Positions 45,649 to 58,581 of a stretch of 64,000 nt of DNA are shown here, piece after piece. The first letter of the stretch is position 1; every line of letters begins with the position of its first letter. Position numbers and translations under genes: made by a program. Location: positions 78,501 to 142,500 of the forward strand of contig CAUJNA010000502.1 of assembly GCA_963377175.1 (NCBI GenBank), given 5' to 3'. Source of the stretch: Effrenium voratum. Taxonomy: Eukaryota; Sar; Dinophyceae; Suessiales; Symbiodiniaceae. The notes under the pieces were generated by a model. It worked only from the letters and a program-made list of their open reading frames with translations. It was not told the origin of the DNA and ran no database searches.

Positions 45649-48138
45649 ATGAATGGTTTCATTTGCATGACACTGTTTGGGAGCAAACAATGATGTGGTA
45701 CCACCCTCGCTCAAAGCTTGTGGAGGTTAATGACTTCTCTCAGGACCTCTGAAACCAAGCGTAAGGGATGCCTCGGCTGTTTGGTGCGTCCTTTGGCAAA
45801 ATGCCACCTTTCTTGGGTCCCAAAATCTGTCCTATTGGCGAACTGCGCACGGTTTTGATGGTTTGAACCCCATGGGCAGGGACCACTTCCCCTCTAGCTC
45901 CAGCTTCCAACACCCGTGGTTTCGACCATTTTAACACCCCCAGCACTTCAGCCAATGAGTTTCACGCGAATTATATAATTGACACGAGTTGATATGCCCA
46001 TGCGAGCCATGGTATGCGGTTGAACCCCCAGAGGGAGGTTTAACACAACTGAGACCACCTGGATCGGCCGAGCTCGTGGTCAGCTCGTCGAGGTATAGCT
46101 CCAGAAAAAAACGGCAGAGGTAGTTCCACTGAGTGGCTTATGGGAATAACCTAAGTTACAAGCAACCTCGTAACTTGGCCGAACACCCAAGTTGGGTGTT
46201 TTGACCCAGAAGGGGTCGGTGTAGCCCAACTAGTCAACTGAGTGATATGGGAATCATCCTGGAGAAACACCTGGAAAATGGCAGGTTGCCTACTACAGTG
46301 GCAACTGGGCCCCATTTGGCAACGAAGAGGGTTCCGCTTAGTTGCGACCGGCAGAACCCGTTTTGCTCCTGGAGCTGTTGGCGCAAGTCATCGATGCCCC
46401 TCAACGCCTCTCGAAACGAGTCAAAACGGAAGCAGAAGTTTCGCGCATGTTCGCGCGCGTCGCGGGTGAAAGGCGTACTTCCAGAGTGGCTTGACCAAAG
46501 TCGAAACTACGTGGCTGCTGACCACACAAGTGGTCTTCCCAAAAAGTATAACATTCAACTCGAGAGAGAAGAGGCAAGCTCTTTGGCTCGCTCCTCAGCT
46601 TCCAACAGAACCCGCTTTCACCTGCTGGGTGCGCACCCCCCCCCCCTGCCCCTTAAGAAGAGTTAGGGATGGAGGCCCTCAGGTCGTCCTCGTAAAAGGA
46701 AGCATGGAAAAATGAGATGGACTTCCAGGGGCACCTTTTACATTTTGTTCGTGGGACATTTGCTTCTCAGGGAACTTGAAGGAACCCTTCGGGACCAATG
46801 TATCCGCAATGAGAAAAGCGGCAACTTGCCTTGGCAAATCTGGATGTCCACAACATGCGCAAGACACAAGTGCGTGTTTGGGCAAGGAGAAGCCCTTGGC
46901 TACATGTTACTTTGCACAGTTACTCTCCATGCGGAACCTCCAAAAGTGCTGAACAAGTTTATTTCACAATTAGTGACTTTCAAAGCTTAGTTCCCCGTTT
47001 TTCCCTTTTGGTGTTTCTTCGACACGTATCCTAAGGGGTCCCTGTTTCGAGACACACCAATGTAAATCATGCAAGTTGCAGGCAGGGTTGCTCTAACAAC
47101 CCGGGCACGTTTGTAGAACAAGATGTCCCTGCAAGAAACATCACTCATTCCCGCTCTTGTTGGGCAAACCATACAATAGGTAACCAGGGCAGACCGTCAA
47201 GCTAGCGGCAAAATGCCGAAGGGTTGGAAAAGAGGTAATTCGAAGAATCGCGCTTGGGAATATCTTCGACTTTGCTGGCTTGCTTGCACCCTGAAGTTGC
47301 TCATATTGCCTTGGATGAAAGTGACAACTATACCTTTGAATGGCGGTTTTGTTAAGGGACAACCTGCCAAGAGTCATTTTGAGAACTCCTCAACTGGCAA
47401 ACTTTCTGGAACCCTGTCATTGAGCAAACCAATGGGTCCAACAAATCGCTCAATTATAAATTGGGGCTTGGACTAGGTGCAGTTTGAAGACACCAAGACA
47501 TGCGCAATCTTGAGTCACATTCGGGACCCCCCCGCCCCAATGAGCCCATTCAAGGGAAACAAACAACAAAGTCCGACCAGCTGCTAAAGAACACAATTGT
47601 GATGTTAACAAACGAAAAGCAACAAACACCAAGCACCTATACCAAGCACAGTGACTTCTAGAAATCGCCCCTCCCCCTATTGTTAAACCCCTCCGCCCCT
47701 CCCCGCCCCCCCGGCCCCAGTGGCAAGTTTCAGAGGGAACAAATTACTGGTGTCCGGGAGTCCCAGGTTGTTTCCACTACGGTCCTCCTGCAAATGGGCC
47801 TTTGCCGGGCGCAAACGTTGCCAAACTCCTAAATCTGCCGGGTAAGGAACTTATATGGAAATGCTCAACGCACTTGTTTGGATCTGTCAATTCAACATTT
47901 ACAAGCAAAAACAATGTTACTTTGAGTTTACAATCAAAAGAAGGGAGGTGCTGAAAGTACCGTGTTGGTTTAGTTTTGGGTGAACTAAAAGCAAATGGGC
48001 AGAGCTTTGCTCTTGGATTTTGCCTGAAACGCAAACACTTATCAGGGTTGCTTTATGCAGAGGGGGGAGGAACTAGGGCTGCGGGGTTTTTCCATGTCCA
48101 CTTCAGTGATATAGATCTGGAAGGTCCAAACGACTCAC
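45649..48138. other. No firm gene; one strand-ambiguous coding-like block
   Basis: At 46342-46465 the + strand reads …LLELLAQVIDAPQRLSKRVK… ending at a GT donor (GCGG|GTGAAAG). The minus strand over the same bases reads …DSFREALRGIDDLRQQLQEQ…. Both are coiled-coil-like because CTG and CAG codons are reverse complements, so no call is made. Confidence 0.4.
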
Positions 48139-48240
48139 ATCGGCTGGTCGGCTGGTCGGCTGGTCGAGCGGCCAACTCCTCAGGTCCAGGGCCTCTTTCT
48201 GCACCCGCGCGATCTGCTCGCCGAGTTGCTGACGATGGGC
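48139..48240 (-). CDS. Candidate exon, coiled-coil-like
   Basis: 34 complete codons between an acceptor CCCTTTCGAG and the consensus donor GAT|GTGAGT, phase 0 at both ends. The product has a heptad-like helix (HRQQLGEQIARVQKEALDLR) followed by a proline/serine tail that coincides with three copies of GGCTGGTC. The + strand frames are Gly/Ala/Arg-rich and lack matching splice sites. A further minus donor GGCCAG|GTGAGT near 49045 hints at an upstream exon of the same gene. No family was recognised. Confidence 0.45.
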
Positions 48241-50873
48241 CTCGAAAGGGAAAGCGCAACTGGGTTGCTGTTGACCCCCCGCCAAAAAGCTAAACCTTTC
48301 GCGGGTTTAGTGGAAAACGCCTTGATTTCCCAAGAAGTTAAAGAGTAAAGATCCATTCCAATAGCAGTCAAGGCAATTCTGCATGTTCTTTGGGGGGTTG
48401 GGTGTTTGCAGCCGACCTGGAAATGGATGTGCCATCCCCACACCCTGACAAAATCCATTGGGGAAATGCTTGTTGAACAGATAGAAAGTAGTGAGATTGC
48501 CCAGGTTGGAACCTGCTTCAAATTCGCGGTTTGTATTGGTTTACGGGTTGCCGGGTACCTTCGGGTGGCACATGTGCTGGAAACCCAGGACAAACGCTGG
48601 ACATGCCCAATTTGAGCGAACTGTTAGGAGCCGTTCAGGACCGCAGCGCAAAATGAAGCATTCCTTATGTTTCCTTTCAGGGGGAGCCCTTAGAACTGTG
48701 GATACCTTTCCGAGAACCAGTAAGCAGCAAGCATCCCCGTCTTGACTAACCCTCACCGGAGAAAAATGGGCACCTGATATTGGTTGGCCGACTTTAAATG
48801 GAACCCCCTCAAAAAGCAAGGAGGAAGCCTGGCCAATTGATATCCCCCAAGCCCCGGAATCCTTCCGGAATTTTGGTCAACGGCTCCTGATTTCACTCGG
48901 AGCCTGGGCAGAGACCCCATAGCCTTCAGCGGTGGAACTGGGCATCAGAGATCTTGCCCATCCAATTCGTCCGATTCGATGATTCGAGGCTCCGGCCTCC
49001 GAGTCTCTTGCATTCCGTGCGAGGTCTTCCAGGTAGGCACTCACCTGGCCGGGACCGCTCAAGCCGATGGAAAAGGATCTCAGCCGAGAGGCATCAAGTA
49101 ACGATGTTTAAGCTGAACGGCTTGCTCGCTGCGATTTGCCCAAATTCTCTCGAAGCTGCGGGTGTGCAACTGGCTCCCAGCCGCACAACGCTGGGTTGCC
49201 ATCCCATAGCACCTGGACCTAGTCCCATATGCAGAATTCAACTTACCAAATTGTGGTGGCAGAGGTCAAAAGGTCGCACCCATCGGCGAGCGGTTGAAAA
49301 AAGGGGGGGGCTCTTTTGTGACCGTAGGTCACCTTTTTTGAAAACATGGCCATGGTAGATAAAACCAATCACCAGTGCCATCTATGTCTAAACAAACTAA
49401 CCGATCAAAAGGACACCTATGGTGACCCGTTTGGGTTCAACTCATACATGGGTCTCTGTGATGCGTGATTGAAACACCGAGTGCCCGAAAATGGTGCAAA
49501 CGAAATAAAGAGCCAGTGCTTGGACAATTTGTTTCTGAAACTTAATGTTGAAGCCCTGGTCGAAAGGAATCTGGTTGGTTGATGATTGATGGAGCTGCCC
49601 AGCCCATCTTCATGCACTCTTGATTGGATTGGTCAGAAAAAGTCAGAACATTTTGTGTACCACTCAAATGAACTTCCCCAAACAACTGAAAAACACATAT
49701 TTCATAAACGCAGGAAGTCGCTTAGTTGTTAAAGAGGCTTCTCTGAAACATATTCTTGTCCAGGTCCCATCTCTTGAGCGCTACATGATTAAAAACATAT
49801 CAGGGTGGTAGGGGGAAGTGGGCTGAGGGATCAACAAAGAAAAATCAAAAAAATCAGGATCAACCAACAATTAAACGGGTAGTAGTAAGCAGATGATGTA
49901 GTAAGCAGAAGATGTGAGGTCTAGAAGCACTTCACCATTCCCTTCCTTTCTGTATCCCTCGCTTTCTCCGACAAAAGATATGGCGTGGAGAATGGAAGGT
50001 ACCATCTTTATCTGTGAACCGCTCCAGCTCACAGACAAATGAGGAGACAGTGGAGCGGCATAAAGATGGATGGAGAGCCTCTTTCTGTAACCGTAAGTAA
50101 TACCTAACAGAAATGGAGGCTCCCCATCGCTTTGTTCCTTCCCTTTCATCCCCAAATGCAAAAACAAATAGAAGGGAAAAGGGGAAGGATGGACAAAAGA
50201 TGGCATTTGTTTACCGGCAAGGAAAGGAGCTGGCTCGTGACAAGACTATCCACTGCTAAGCCATCCATCATCAACAGCAAACAAGCTGTCGGGCTCCCTT
50301 GGACTCAGAAGCGATTCGCCGATTTCCAAACATGGCACTGTTGTTCGCCGGGATTTGACGGCAACCCCTCCGCCCCACCCAAAAACAAAAAGCAGAAAGG
50401 TGGCACTGACAGTGGTAACTTTGAATCGGGATTTATTCCAGTGTTTTGCCGGCTTAGGGCAAATCGCCACGACAAGTCTAAGCAGTAGAATCCAAGAACC
50501 TGCTAACTAAGCGACCACAAATCGGTTTGGGAGGTTCATTCTACTCAAGAAGCAGGATCCAAGCTTCCAGCTGCACAAAAGGCTCACCGAAGCGACCTCT
50601 GGAACCGCTCACCGCGTGTCGGATTGAAAACAGCGAACCTGCACCCGCTGGCCTGCAAGAAATAAACATCACCAGTCTGCCCTTCCACGAGCACAGCCAC
50701 CGCGTCCGCCAGGCTTGCAGCCCAACGCAGGTGTAGGCTTCACACTGGCAAACACCCACGAGTCAGTTGTGGGCCCCTGCTCCATTCAGAAGGGGATGAT
50801 CTCCAACCTGACTTTGCTTCAGCCGCACGAGGGCACAGCAAGGGAAACCACCATCTGGCATAAAGCCGTATAC
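48241..50873. other. No firm gene
   Basis: Minus-strand coding-like sequence around 48880-49090 (…SAYLEDLARNARDSEAGASN…) lies between donors of the GTGAGT type but could not be joined in phase. The rest shows only partial repeat termini. Confidence 0.4.
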
Positions 50874-50975
50874 CTCACTTCCTGAGTTGATTGGCCAAAA
50901 AAAGTCCAAACTTTTTGTTTACCACCAAAATGGTCTTCCCATTTTAGTATACAGTCCATGAACTCAGGGAGGGAG
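50874..50975. repeat. 102-bp element with CTCACTTCCTGAGTT ends
   Basis: CTCACTTCCTGAGTT at 50874-50888 pairs with AACTCAGGGAGGGAG at 50961-50975 (two mismatches). The interior GATTGGCCAAAAAAAGTCC... ACCACCAAAATGGTCTTCCC is the fullest form of the family. Confidence 0.7.
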
Positions 50976-53900
50976 ATACCGGCTCACGCGCAGCAATTTT
51001 TTGAGCCACGCCCAGCTACGTGGTGCAGCTCCTTCGGCCCGGCCCATGGGCCCGTCCGCCCGTGCCCCCGCCTCCTGTGAAAAGCTCTTCTGCGATCTCT
51101 CCTGGCACATCTGCTAGACGTGCCATTCCTTCAAGCTGCTGATGGATAGAATCCATGGACAGCACCACAAACTGAAACCATGGTTGAAACCTATAGCTTA
51201 TTGGTAGTTACAGCATCATATCATTCCAGGCTTCTGAACGACACAAAATTTCGTCCCACAGTATGGAAGCGCTTGCTCTTCCTTCTCTTGGCTCTCTTCC
51301 AATCCTCTGGTGGGCTCCCTGTTGGCCTGTGAAAGCTTCGTCCTGCAAAGAGCCCCCCTTTCAACCTAGCGGGCTTCGGGGAGAGCAAGAGGTGACGTTG
51401 GGAGCAGAAAAATCAGATACCCTTTGGCTTTTTTCGAGTTTAGTGGGTTCTTCAACATCGGCAAAGAGAAAGTTCAGCTTTTAGCCAGGGCCAACGAACC
51501 ACGTAGGGACCTTCGTGGGGAATAGGGAGCGAGAAGAGCAGCGAAGCTTTTGGGGGCAGCGACTGATTTCACCGCATGAAACAACACAGCTTCTCCTAGG
51601 CATATGGGCGTCTTTTGTTAGGGGGAATTGTGGTTAAAGGTAATGAAAATGATAAAGGAAAAGAAGGAAAAGGAACAGGAATAACAATAAAGAAAAAAAC
51701 AAATATGGGAAAGTTATTCCTGATCCAATAGATGACAGGTAATTCCAGGAATGAAAAGATTCTGGAAAGGATGGGATTCTTCTTGGCATAACATTACATC
51801 CTAAGAAATGCATTGGGGAAAAGTGCCCAGAATGGTGGCTTCCCTTTTGGTTTTAAAACCATTGAACAGGCGACCCTCAAAAAGGACATACTCATATGTG
51901 AGACGTTTTTAAGGGGACCTCACAGAGCCCCTGTGTGGGTTCCTAAATGAGTTGGCAAGAAAGTAAAACCCGCAAAGCAAGAAAAACAAACGGATAATGC
52001 ATCCCGTAGCATGTGCAAGGTCGCCATACCTGTGCACTGGGACCTTGGCGTGGCTCAGCGTGTCAGCGTCCGGGACTTCGCAAAAAAGCCGAGCAAGCAA
52101 GCGCCATCAAGCGTCTTTCGTGGGAGGCTCCGAATGCGCTCGATTCGAACTTCGAAGGAGCGTCCTGATCCATCAAGGGCCTGAGCTGGCACTGCATCTC
52201 CACGACTTGCTGCGAGATGAGGCGCCTGGGGCATTTAGAGGCTTTTGACTCGGGAAATCGAGAGGCCCCTCCCCTGCAACTTGCAAAAAAGCAGTTGCCC
52301 AGGAAAAATGGCCGGACTTTTGTACTTGACCCCATCTCTCCTAATTGTTTCTTGCCTTTTCAACCTTATCAGGAGCGTGCAACTATACAATCCCAGGCGT
52401 CACCTCTCTCTCCCTGATTCCTTTCTGTCACTTCCCTCCATCTTTGGAAAATGTAAACAACAAAGTGGAACTTCCCATAAAGTGGGAAAACGTGGAACAT
52501 GTTGTTGACATTTTGAGGTCGAGGTCCTTCCTCTGGCTTAAACACCCCCTTCGTTCCCCAAACGCGGGAGCCAAGCCCTGGACCCCGGCGAGGGAGAAAG
52601 CCAAGCTAACCCAGTGCTAACCCAGTGCTTCCAGGCAAGCCACTAAAGGGAAACCAGGATGTAAAACCTAGAGGCAAGAAACCTGAAGAGTTTCCTACTA
52701 CAGTGGCCAAACGCCTGGAAGCACAGGGCAAGGCATGATCAAAAGAGAAATATGTGCCTTGTATTAAGGGATATCCTGTAGCAATCCAGAGTTGCCCCGG
52801 CGGAGTGCATACATGCACTCGGGGTGAAATCCAGCCTAGCTTGTGACATCTTCAGAGGTCAATGGACTTCAGTCAAGATATAAGGCGGGTTCATGACTTA
52901 CCCTCCCGTCGTGGCTTGGTGAGGCAAGCCCCTTAAGCTACAAGCCAAGCAAAGCCTTCCAGTGCGGGCTCTCTGCAGCAAGACATGCTTTGTTGAGACA
53001 GCATCGAGCATCTCACTTGCCCAAACCCTGGCTCCATCACCCCAATTGTTTTTTTGTTTACAAACAAAATGCAGGGTTTCCGCTAAAATGGATTAAAGTG
53101 GACTCATACATCGGTTTGTTTCAACTATCATGCGAGCCATGGGCTTAAGCCAAGGCGCTGCGAGTCCCTTAACTTCTGCAAGTGAGCCCCGTGGTGCTCC
53201 TGCGGGCCAACGGGCCGAGCGATGCTTGGAGCAAATGCGAAGGATATGCTGTCCATGCTGGCGTTTTTGCCAATTTCGCATCCAACCCTAAAGTGCGTGT
53301 TGCTGTTGCTGACGCCGACCAAGAGCCAATCCCAAGCAAAAACGAACCACAGGGCCGAACAAAAATCCAAACAAACATGACCAAACCCTACTGAAAGCAT
53401 CGGTTCTGAGCCGCGCTTGGGCTTGCTTTTTTGGACAATAACACCCATTGCCGAGCAGGCTGCCTTCAATTTGCTGAGGGTACTGCAGCATGGGGTCGAA
53501 CTCATCGGTTACACGCTTTTGTCCGGTTGTGTCCTATTGATTTCTTGAAAAGCATACCTTACACCGGGTATCCTCGAAAAGGCACATTGTCTAGGGGGGG
53601 TACCATGGTTTATGTCAAGCGATTGTTGCCCAAAAAGAATCCGGGCAAAACAACCGGGCAAACAAATCATCTGGCAAACAAATCTGGGCAAACATTACGG
53701 CCTGTATGAAGTGGTACCCAAACCATCAAATTTAAGACAACCTCTCTTTCTAAAACAAGTCCAATCAGCCACAGAAATTGGCTGACCGGGGAATCTACAG
53801 ACTACCGAAGCAACCTCTGTTCAACCTCTGTCGCCTTTTCCTCAAACCCGCAGCCAAAGTTCCATGGACAAGTTAGCCAAAGGGATCCCCATTGATGCTC

Positions 53901-55296
53901 AATGGCCACCGCAGTCAGAGTGTCATGTGTGCCTGGAGCCTACTTCCTACGTTCACGCACAAAGGGGGGGGGGTGTCCACAGAAGCCAGTGATCCTGTCT
54001 AATACCAAGTACTGAAATCTAACAGTAAGTCCTGGAAATACTAAGTCAGACAACGTAGGCAAAAATGAACCAAGTGCTGAGAATCTACAAGTCAGTCCTG
54101 GCAATACTAAACTTAGACTAGGCAATACTAAACTAAGCTCTTGCAATCCAACAGGAACTGCTTGCAATGCTAAACTAAGTAGGCGATACTAGGGAAATAA
54201 TTTCGTCATCCAAGCTCCCTGATGGCTGAGAGCAGGGGGGGTGAGTCCCAAACCGGTGCGCTCAATCGCTAAGGAGGGAGCACCAATTCTGGTTACGGTC
54301 TCGCTAAGGTGCCTGGATCTATTTGAAGAGGATCCAATGATGTCCCAATAATGGATGTAGACACTATTGGATGTCTCTGGTAAATTGGTGTGCAGCGGTT
54401 GTCCCTCTGAGCGTGCCGCAAGGTTCTTTCCGATGATGATGAATCACATGCGTAGTGTGAAAAGAAAGAAAGGCCTTGAGCCGAAGATCAATGATATAAT
54501 GCGAAGCAAAAGCAAACACAGCCGGGGGGGGGGAGGGGCCCAAATTGAACAAGGTCCAACAGATGCGAACCCAAAAAACCGTGGCTCCTCCAAGTTGGCG
54601 AGCTGATGGGCAAAGCCGGTCTTGTCCTCCAGGCACCTCTCAGCCACTTCCTGCCCGCTGAAGGCCCAGCGGCTAACGTGCCCCAAACCTCCCCACAGTG
54701 GTCGGGGTTGCCGGTGCTCGGTACCTCTTTCCCTTTTACTTGGTCGACGTTGGGTTTGGGGAGCAAAACAATAAATTTTAGCAGTTCAGTGGATGGATTT
54801 CAACCACTAAACCACAATAGGCAAACATGTGTCAAATGTGTCCCAACAACAACCATGTTTAAGCAACCCCCAAAGGCTTCGAAAAAATATCCTCGCCCAG
54901 TGGACTTGATTCATAGAGTTTCACAAGCAGGATAGAACGGACCACGGACCTGGGCGGGGCTCTCTGCCACATCGGGACGTGGAAATGAAGCTCAGTTTGG
55001 AGCTTTGGCTTAATCTGACACAAAAAAAAGCCAAGAAGTGAAAAGGACACATTGGCAAGCAAACCGACAATATATGCTCATCTCACCCGACTCGACCTTC
55101 CCAGTCTCTACTTGGAATCTGAGCTCCCATCTTAATGCTCAGGACCATATTATGTATCCGATCAACAAGCAAAAGGTAATTTCGGGCCAACCGATTCCCA
55201 GCCCACATCCCGGGGCATGAACGCACTCGACCAATAGGTACGGTTGGCACACATTTAGACACTTCAACCAGGAAATGCTGAAGGAAATCCACAAAT
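50976..55296. other. No supported gene
   Basis: Intron-like or intergenic sequence. Coding-like patches at 52080-52260 (minus) and 53190-53340 (both strands) lack matching splice pairs. 53995-54190 is a decayed tandem of ACTAAGT/CTTGCAAT words. G-runs occur at 53967 and 54523. Confidence 0.45.
53995..54190. repeat. Degenerate tandem repeat (AATACTAAACTAAG-like)
   Basis: Words AATACTAAGTC, AATACTAAACTTAG, AATACTAAACTAAG and AATGCTAAACTAAG recur every 20-50 bp. Confidence 0.5.
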
Positions 55297-55427
55297 GCAT
55301 ATAAGTGGATTTCATTATATTCGAGGGTCAATTCGTTTTATTCGGGGGTTGTGTTGGGGAATTTCATGGGCCCATTCTTGCAGTTTGAGGTCACAGCCAT
55401 GCCGCCCCATGTAGCCTGTTGGCTTGC

Positions 55428-55505
55428 AGTGAAGCACATGGAACTGGCAAATACGCGCTTGGAAAATGGAGAAAATCAATTGAGGTACTTGTCGCTTGTA
55501 TACGG
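55428..55505 (+). other. Possible exon in left arm (mirrored in right arm)
   Basis: After the acceptor GGCTTGCAG a frame encodes KHMELANTRLENGENQLRYL and reaches TACG|GTGTTTC. The identical amino acids are present in the right arm near 61300-61380. Not linked in phase to the exons at 56.7 kb. Confidence 0.3.
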
Positions 55506-56710
55506 TGTTTCTCCAGCCCGTCGGCTAGGTCGAGCAAGTTTGGGCACTTAAGGTTGCTTCGGCCCCTAGCGCCTCAACCGGCGAATTACTGCTGCCCAAC
55601 CAGGCTCTGTGAAGGATGTCAGCTTCACCCTGTGAACCCTGCAGTCGTCTAGCCACACCATTGCAGTTGAAGATGCTTTTCAAAAACCGCCCACGAGCCA
55701 GTCTTCAAGATGTATACTAATTCAAGACGCCAACTGCCTGCAGCTGAGAAAAGCAACGGGGTCAAGCAACTTGCCTTACACTTAGCAGTAGTTGCAAGCA
55801 TTGCTTGCGCCAACTTCTTCCTGCAACACGCTGAGATCTAAGGTACAGTGAGAATGGGAAGGGTTTTATTCGGATTCAAAACCTTTTGCTGCGGGGCGAG
55901 TGCCGATGTGATAGGGGCAACTGCTTCAACAAGTTTGCTGCAAAGCCAGGCCTACAAGCAGAACTGAACTCCTTCCTGAAAATGTTCTAGAATATAAAAC
56001 CTGCTCAAGACTTTCGCGAAGGAACCTTAGCCCCTCCCTGAAATCCATGAGTTCGTGCGGGAAGTCACCATTGCCAAGCTCTAGACCAGCGTTTCCAATG
56101 CACTGGGGCGGTTCCTTTGATTGAAGGGTTAGGACCATGTTTCAAACATGTTGGCCTGTGCAACTCCACCCCCCCCCCCCCGGCCCCCAAGGTTCACAAA
56201 AGGAAGCCGGTGAAGCACATAAAGCTCGACATATTCTTCATGAGTCTGTATGCTTCCCAACAAGTGTGTTGTCCAATGCTGCAAGAATCACGCAAAACAC
56301 TAAGGTTCCAAAAGCTGCCCGATCTCGCAAACCGACACCAGAGGTGGTGAATGTGGCGAAACAGTGTGGATAATGGAAAGTGGATATGAGTGTCATGGGT
56401 TGTCACTGCCTAATCTACCGCTTCCGCCCCCGCCCCCCCGAGTTGCCGAAGATTTAGAGGTTTCAATAGAGAACCTGGATAACGATGAGGAGGTGAAATT
56501 CCCTTGAAACACTGACTGGGCCACTCGAACTTGTGGCAAGGCTAGTAGAACCAAATTTTGGGTGCAATTCCGAAGACCCTTCGCACCAGAAGCCTGCCAC
56601 GATGAAACCTGAAAATGCTGCATTCTCAGTGTCCACGCAAAGTGTCGCTGCTTGGCTGCTTTGCTTTGGCTGGGCCTCTTCATGATGCGCGGGTTATAGG
56701 TGAAGCAAAG

Positions 56711-56809
56711 GTACTCCCCATTGTTCACACGCTTCACGCGCAAGTTGAAACACCTCCTACAATTGCGCCAAGCTTTCCGGCGTGTGACACGTGCGCCTAC
56801 TGCAAACAG
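56711..56809 (+). CDS. Duplicated gene fragment, left copy, exon a
   Basis: Basic, helical-looking sequence (RFTRKLKHLLQLRQAFRRVT) ends two bases into a codon at AACAG|GTTTGTGG. The upstream limit is uncertain: TATAG|GTGAAG at 56699 or AAAG|GTAC at 56710. The right arm lacks one A just upstream (GTGAGC), which would frameshift a start at 56700 but not one at 56711, so the latter is used. The intron to the next exon is 96 bp, GT...TAG. No family was recognised. Confidence 0.42.
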
Positions 56810-56905
56810 GTTTGTGGGAACTGTTTTCTAAAGGTCGGTGTTAGTGAGTCAGTTGAGTTGCTTGACGTGCCGCTGAGGACTCTACATCAAAATTCGAGCG
56901 GCTAG

Positions 56906-56973
56906 GGCCTACACGCGCCGTCTCGATAAGATTGCAGCTGAAAGGAGCTTGGAAGAAATTTTCCGGGCACAGG
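56906..56973 (+). CDS. Duplicated gene fragment, left copy, exon b
   Basis: 68 nt after GGCTAG; its first G completes the arginine codon split by the preceding donor. It encodes AYTRRLDKIAAERSLEEIFR and ends at CAGG|GTTTGC, phase 1. It is colinear and of equal length to 59754-59821 in the other arm. The strong charge pattern and matching phases on both sides favour coding. Confidence 0.45.
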
Positions 56974-57033
56974 GTTTGCTTTGGCTTAGAAAGTGTTGCG
57001 ATGGTCACTCTGCAGCCAAACGCAGGCCATGAG

Positions 57034-57170
57034 GCCATTGGACTATCCCTTGCTCCCCTATGCGTTCGCATGCTTACTTGGCTGTTGCAACAATGCTTGC
57101 GTACGATGGCGCTGCGAAGGCGCAGCCCGACTTTGGACATGCTGCGATTTTCTCACCCGCAGCACTGTGA
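57034..57170 (+). CDS. Duplicated gene fragment, left copy, terminal exon
   Basis: GC after CATGAG completes the split glycine codon, then 44 codons (…SHAYLAVATMLAYDGAAKAQ…) and TGA. The intron would be 60 bp. A competing acceptor ten bases earlier (CGCAG|GC) opens another frame (…VRMLTWLLQQCLRTMALRRR…) also in phase. Of two substitutions between the arms here, one is silent in the frame chosen and neither is in the alternative, weak support for this reading. Confidence 0.38.
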
Positions 57171-57228
57171 GGGTTTCGTGCTTTTACTACGCTGTGTTTG
57201 CGCCGCCGCCTCCTCTTCCGTCCTCGAC

Positions 57229-57735
57229 GCCCTCACTCACGCAGTCTCACCCGCCCACCTGTGCTGAGCCTCTCATTCTTTCTGAATCGCCCTCACTCAC
57301 TCATCGTAACTTCTCACCTACCCATTTGCACTCACTGACTCTCAGTCGCTCATTCTCAACTAGTCTCACTCATACATTCCCGCTCCCTCTCGCTCGCTCT
57401 TTCTCACTTGACTCACTCATTCTTACTTTGCATTCTTACTCACTCAATCTCATGCGTCTCACTCTTGCTCATTTCCGCTCACTCAGTCTGACTCACTCAT
57501 GAGTCACGCTCACTCCTTTTCACTCATTCTCCCTCGTTCTCACTCCTTCTCACTCCTTCTCCCTCGTTCTCACTCCTTCTCACTCCTTCTCCTCCACATC
57601 ACGCATCACCTCCCGTGCCTTTAGCATCGCCTATCCCTTTATTTCCGCACTTGAGCACTGAAAAAAGAGCGGAGGGAAGGAGTGAGCGAGCGAGTGAGTG
57701 AGAATGAGTGAGAGTGAGTGAGTTTGAGGCAGAAG
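57229..57735. repeat. TCACTC / GAGTGA low-complexity tract, left arm
   Basis: About 370 bp of TCACTC-like words then, after about 75 bp, GAGTGAGTGA words, so the tract can fold on itself inside the arm. Mirrored at about 59010-59470. The long Ser/Leu/His/Thr open frames here are artefacts. Confidence 0.85.
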
Positions 57736-58138
57736 GCGCTGGTTTTGGAAGCGCAGGCACGGAAGTTTCGCACCACTTCTGAAGGGGTACATAATTCCCA
57801 ACATGCTTGTGCGCACAGTTTTTCCATTTACGTGTATGTATGCGCTCGCGAAGCATAGCCCAAAATGGCATCCCTTTACACCAGCCAGCAGAAGGTACAG
57901 CGCCCTCAAAACAAAGCCGCCTGAGGTCTGAGGCCTGTCCTTGTGAGCCCAAACTTTATTTTTGCAACCTTGCCCCTGAAGATCTTTGTGCATATCATCA
58001 ACGCTGGGTTTTTCACTTGGTCAGCGCTCCCTTGGTTCCTGAATGGTTGTTTCCCTCTCTAAACAAAAGACTGGTGAATACTTGGGAGTGGAAAAGGCGA
58101 CGGTTTGGCATCCCTGGCAAAGGCGACGGTTTGGCATC

Positions 58139-58581
58139 ACGCTGCGTGATCAGTTGGCTGATGAGGAACTTCAGGAATTTCAGGAGCCACCCAGGCAATC
58201 AAAAGCATACATGGGTCACCTTTCAGGGATCCAAGTTGTGGCTTTTCAAAAGGTGATGGTTCGGTACAAACCGTCGCCCTTTGACAGCAGGATGTGACAG
58301 GCTAAGGAAACAGAGGGAAGAGCGAAAGGAGAAAATCCGAGAAAAGGGGAGGCCGGAGAACTTAGAACGATTGAGAAAAGGGGAGCCACTCTTAGGTTGT
58401 TTTGGTTGGGGGGGGGGAGGGTTGTGGCAAGGGGGCAGAAGGTGATGGTTTGAGGCAAACCGTCGCCTTTTCAAAATCCAGGATTAGAACCCCAAAAAGG
58501 TGACGCATTTATTCTGACTGGCGACTTGTTGGGTCAAATCGTTGCCTTCCGCGGGGAAGCGAAACCGTCGCCTTTCCCAGG
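58139..58581. repeat. Hairpin-rich spacer of the inverted duplication
   Basis: 443 bp between the arms. It contains at least two further small hairpins built from the same word: 58248-58282 (AAAGGTGATGGTT ... AACCGTCGCCCTTT) and 58438-58471 (GAAGGTGATGGTTTG ... CAAACCGTCGCCTTTTC). AAGGCGACGGTTTGGCATCC words are tandem at both arm edges. No coding frame was seen. Confidence 0.7.

Larger units (their letters stand above)
55297..58138 (+). repeat. Left arm of large inverted duplication
   Basis: 2842 bp whose reverse complement is 58582-61491. Outer ends are GCATATAAGTGGATTTCATTA and its inverse near 61471-61491; inner ends are at the GGTTTGGCATC words. Arms agree over most of their length but differ by scattered substitutions and indels (a 20-bp difference near 57210/59500, a 17-bp difference near 57945/58780, and a wholly replaced patch 56360-56452 against 60280-60393). 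This argues against a simple assembly mirror. Confidence 0.9.

Noticed and set aside
57229..57600. Ser/Leu/His-rich open frames in both palindrome arms
   Set aside because: Produced by TCACTC low-complexity sequence, open in several frames.
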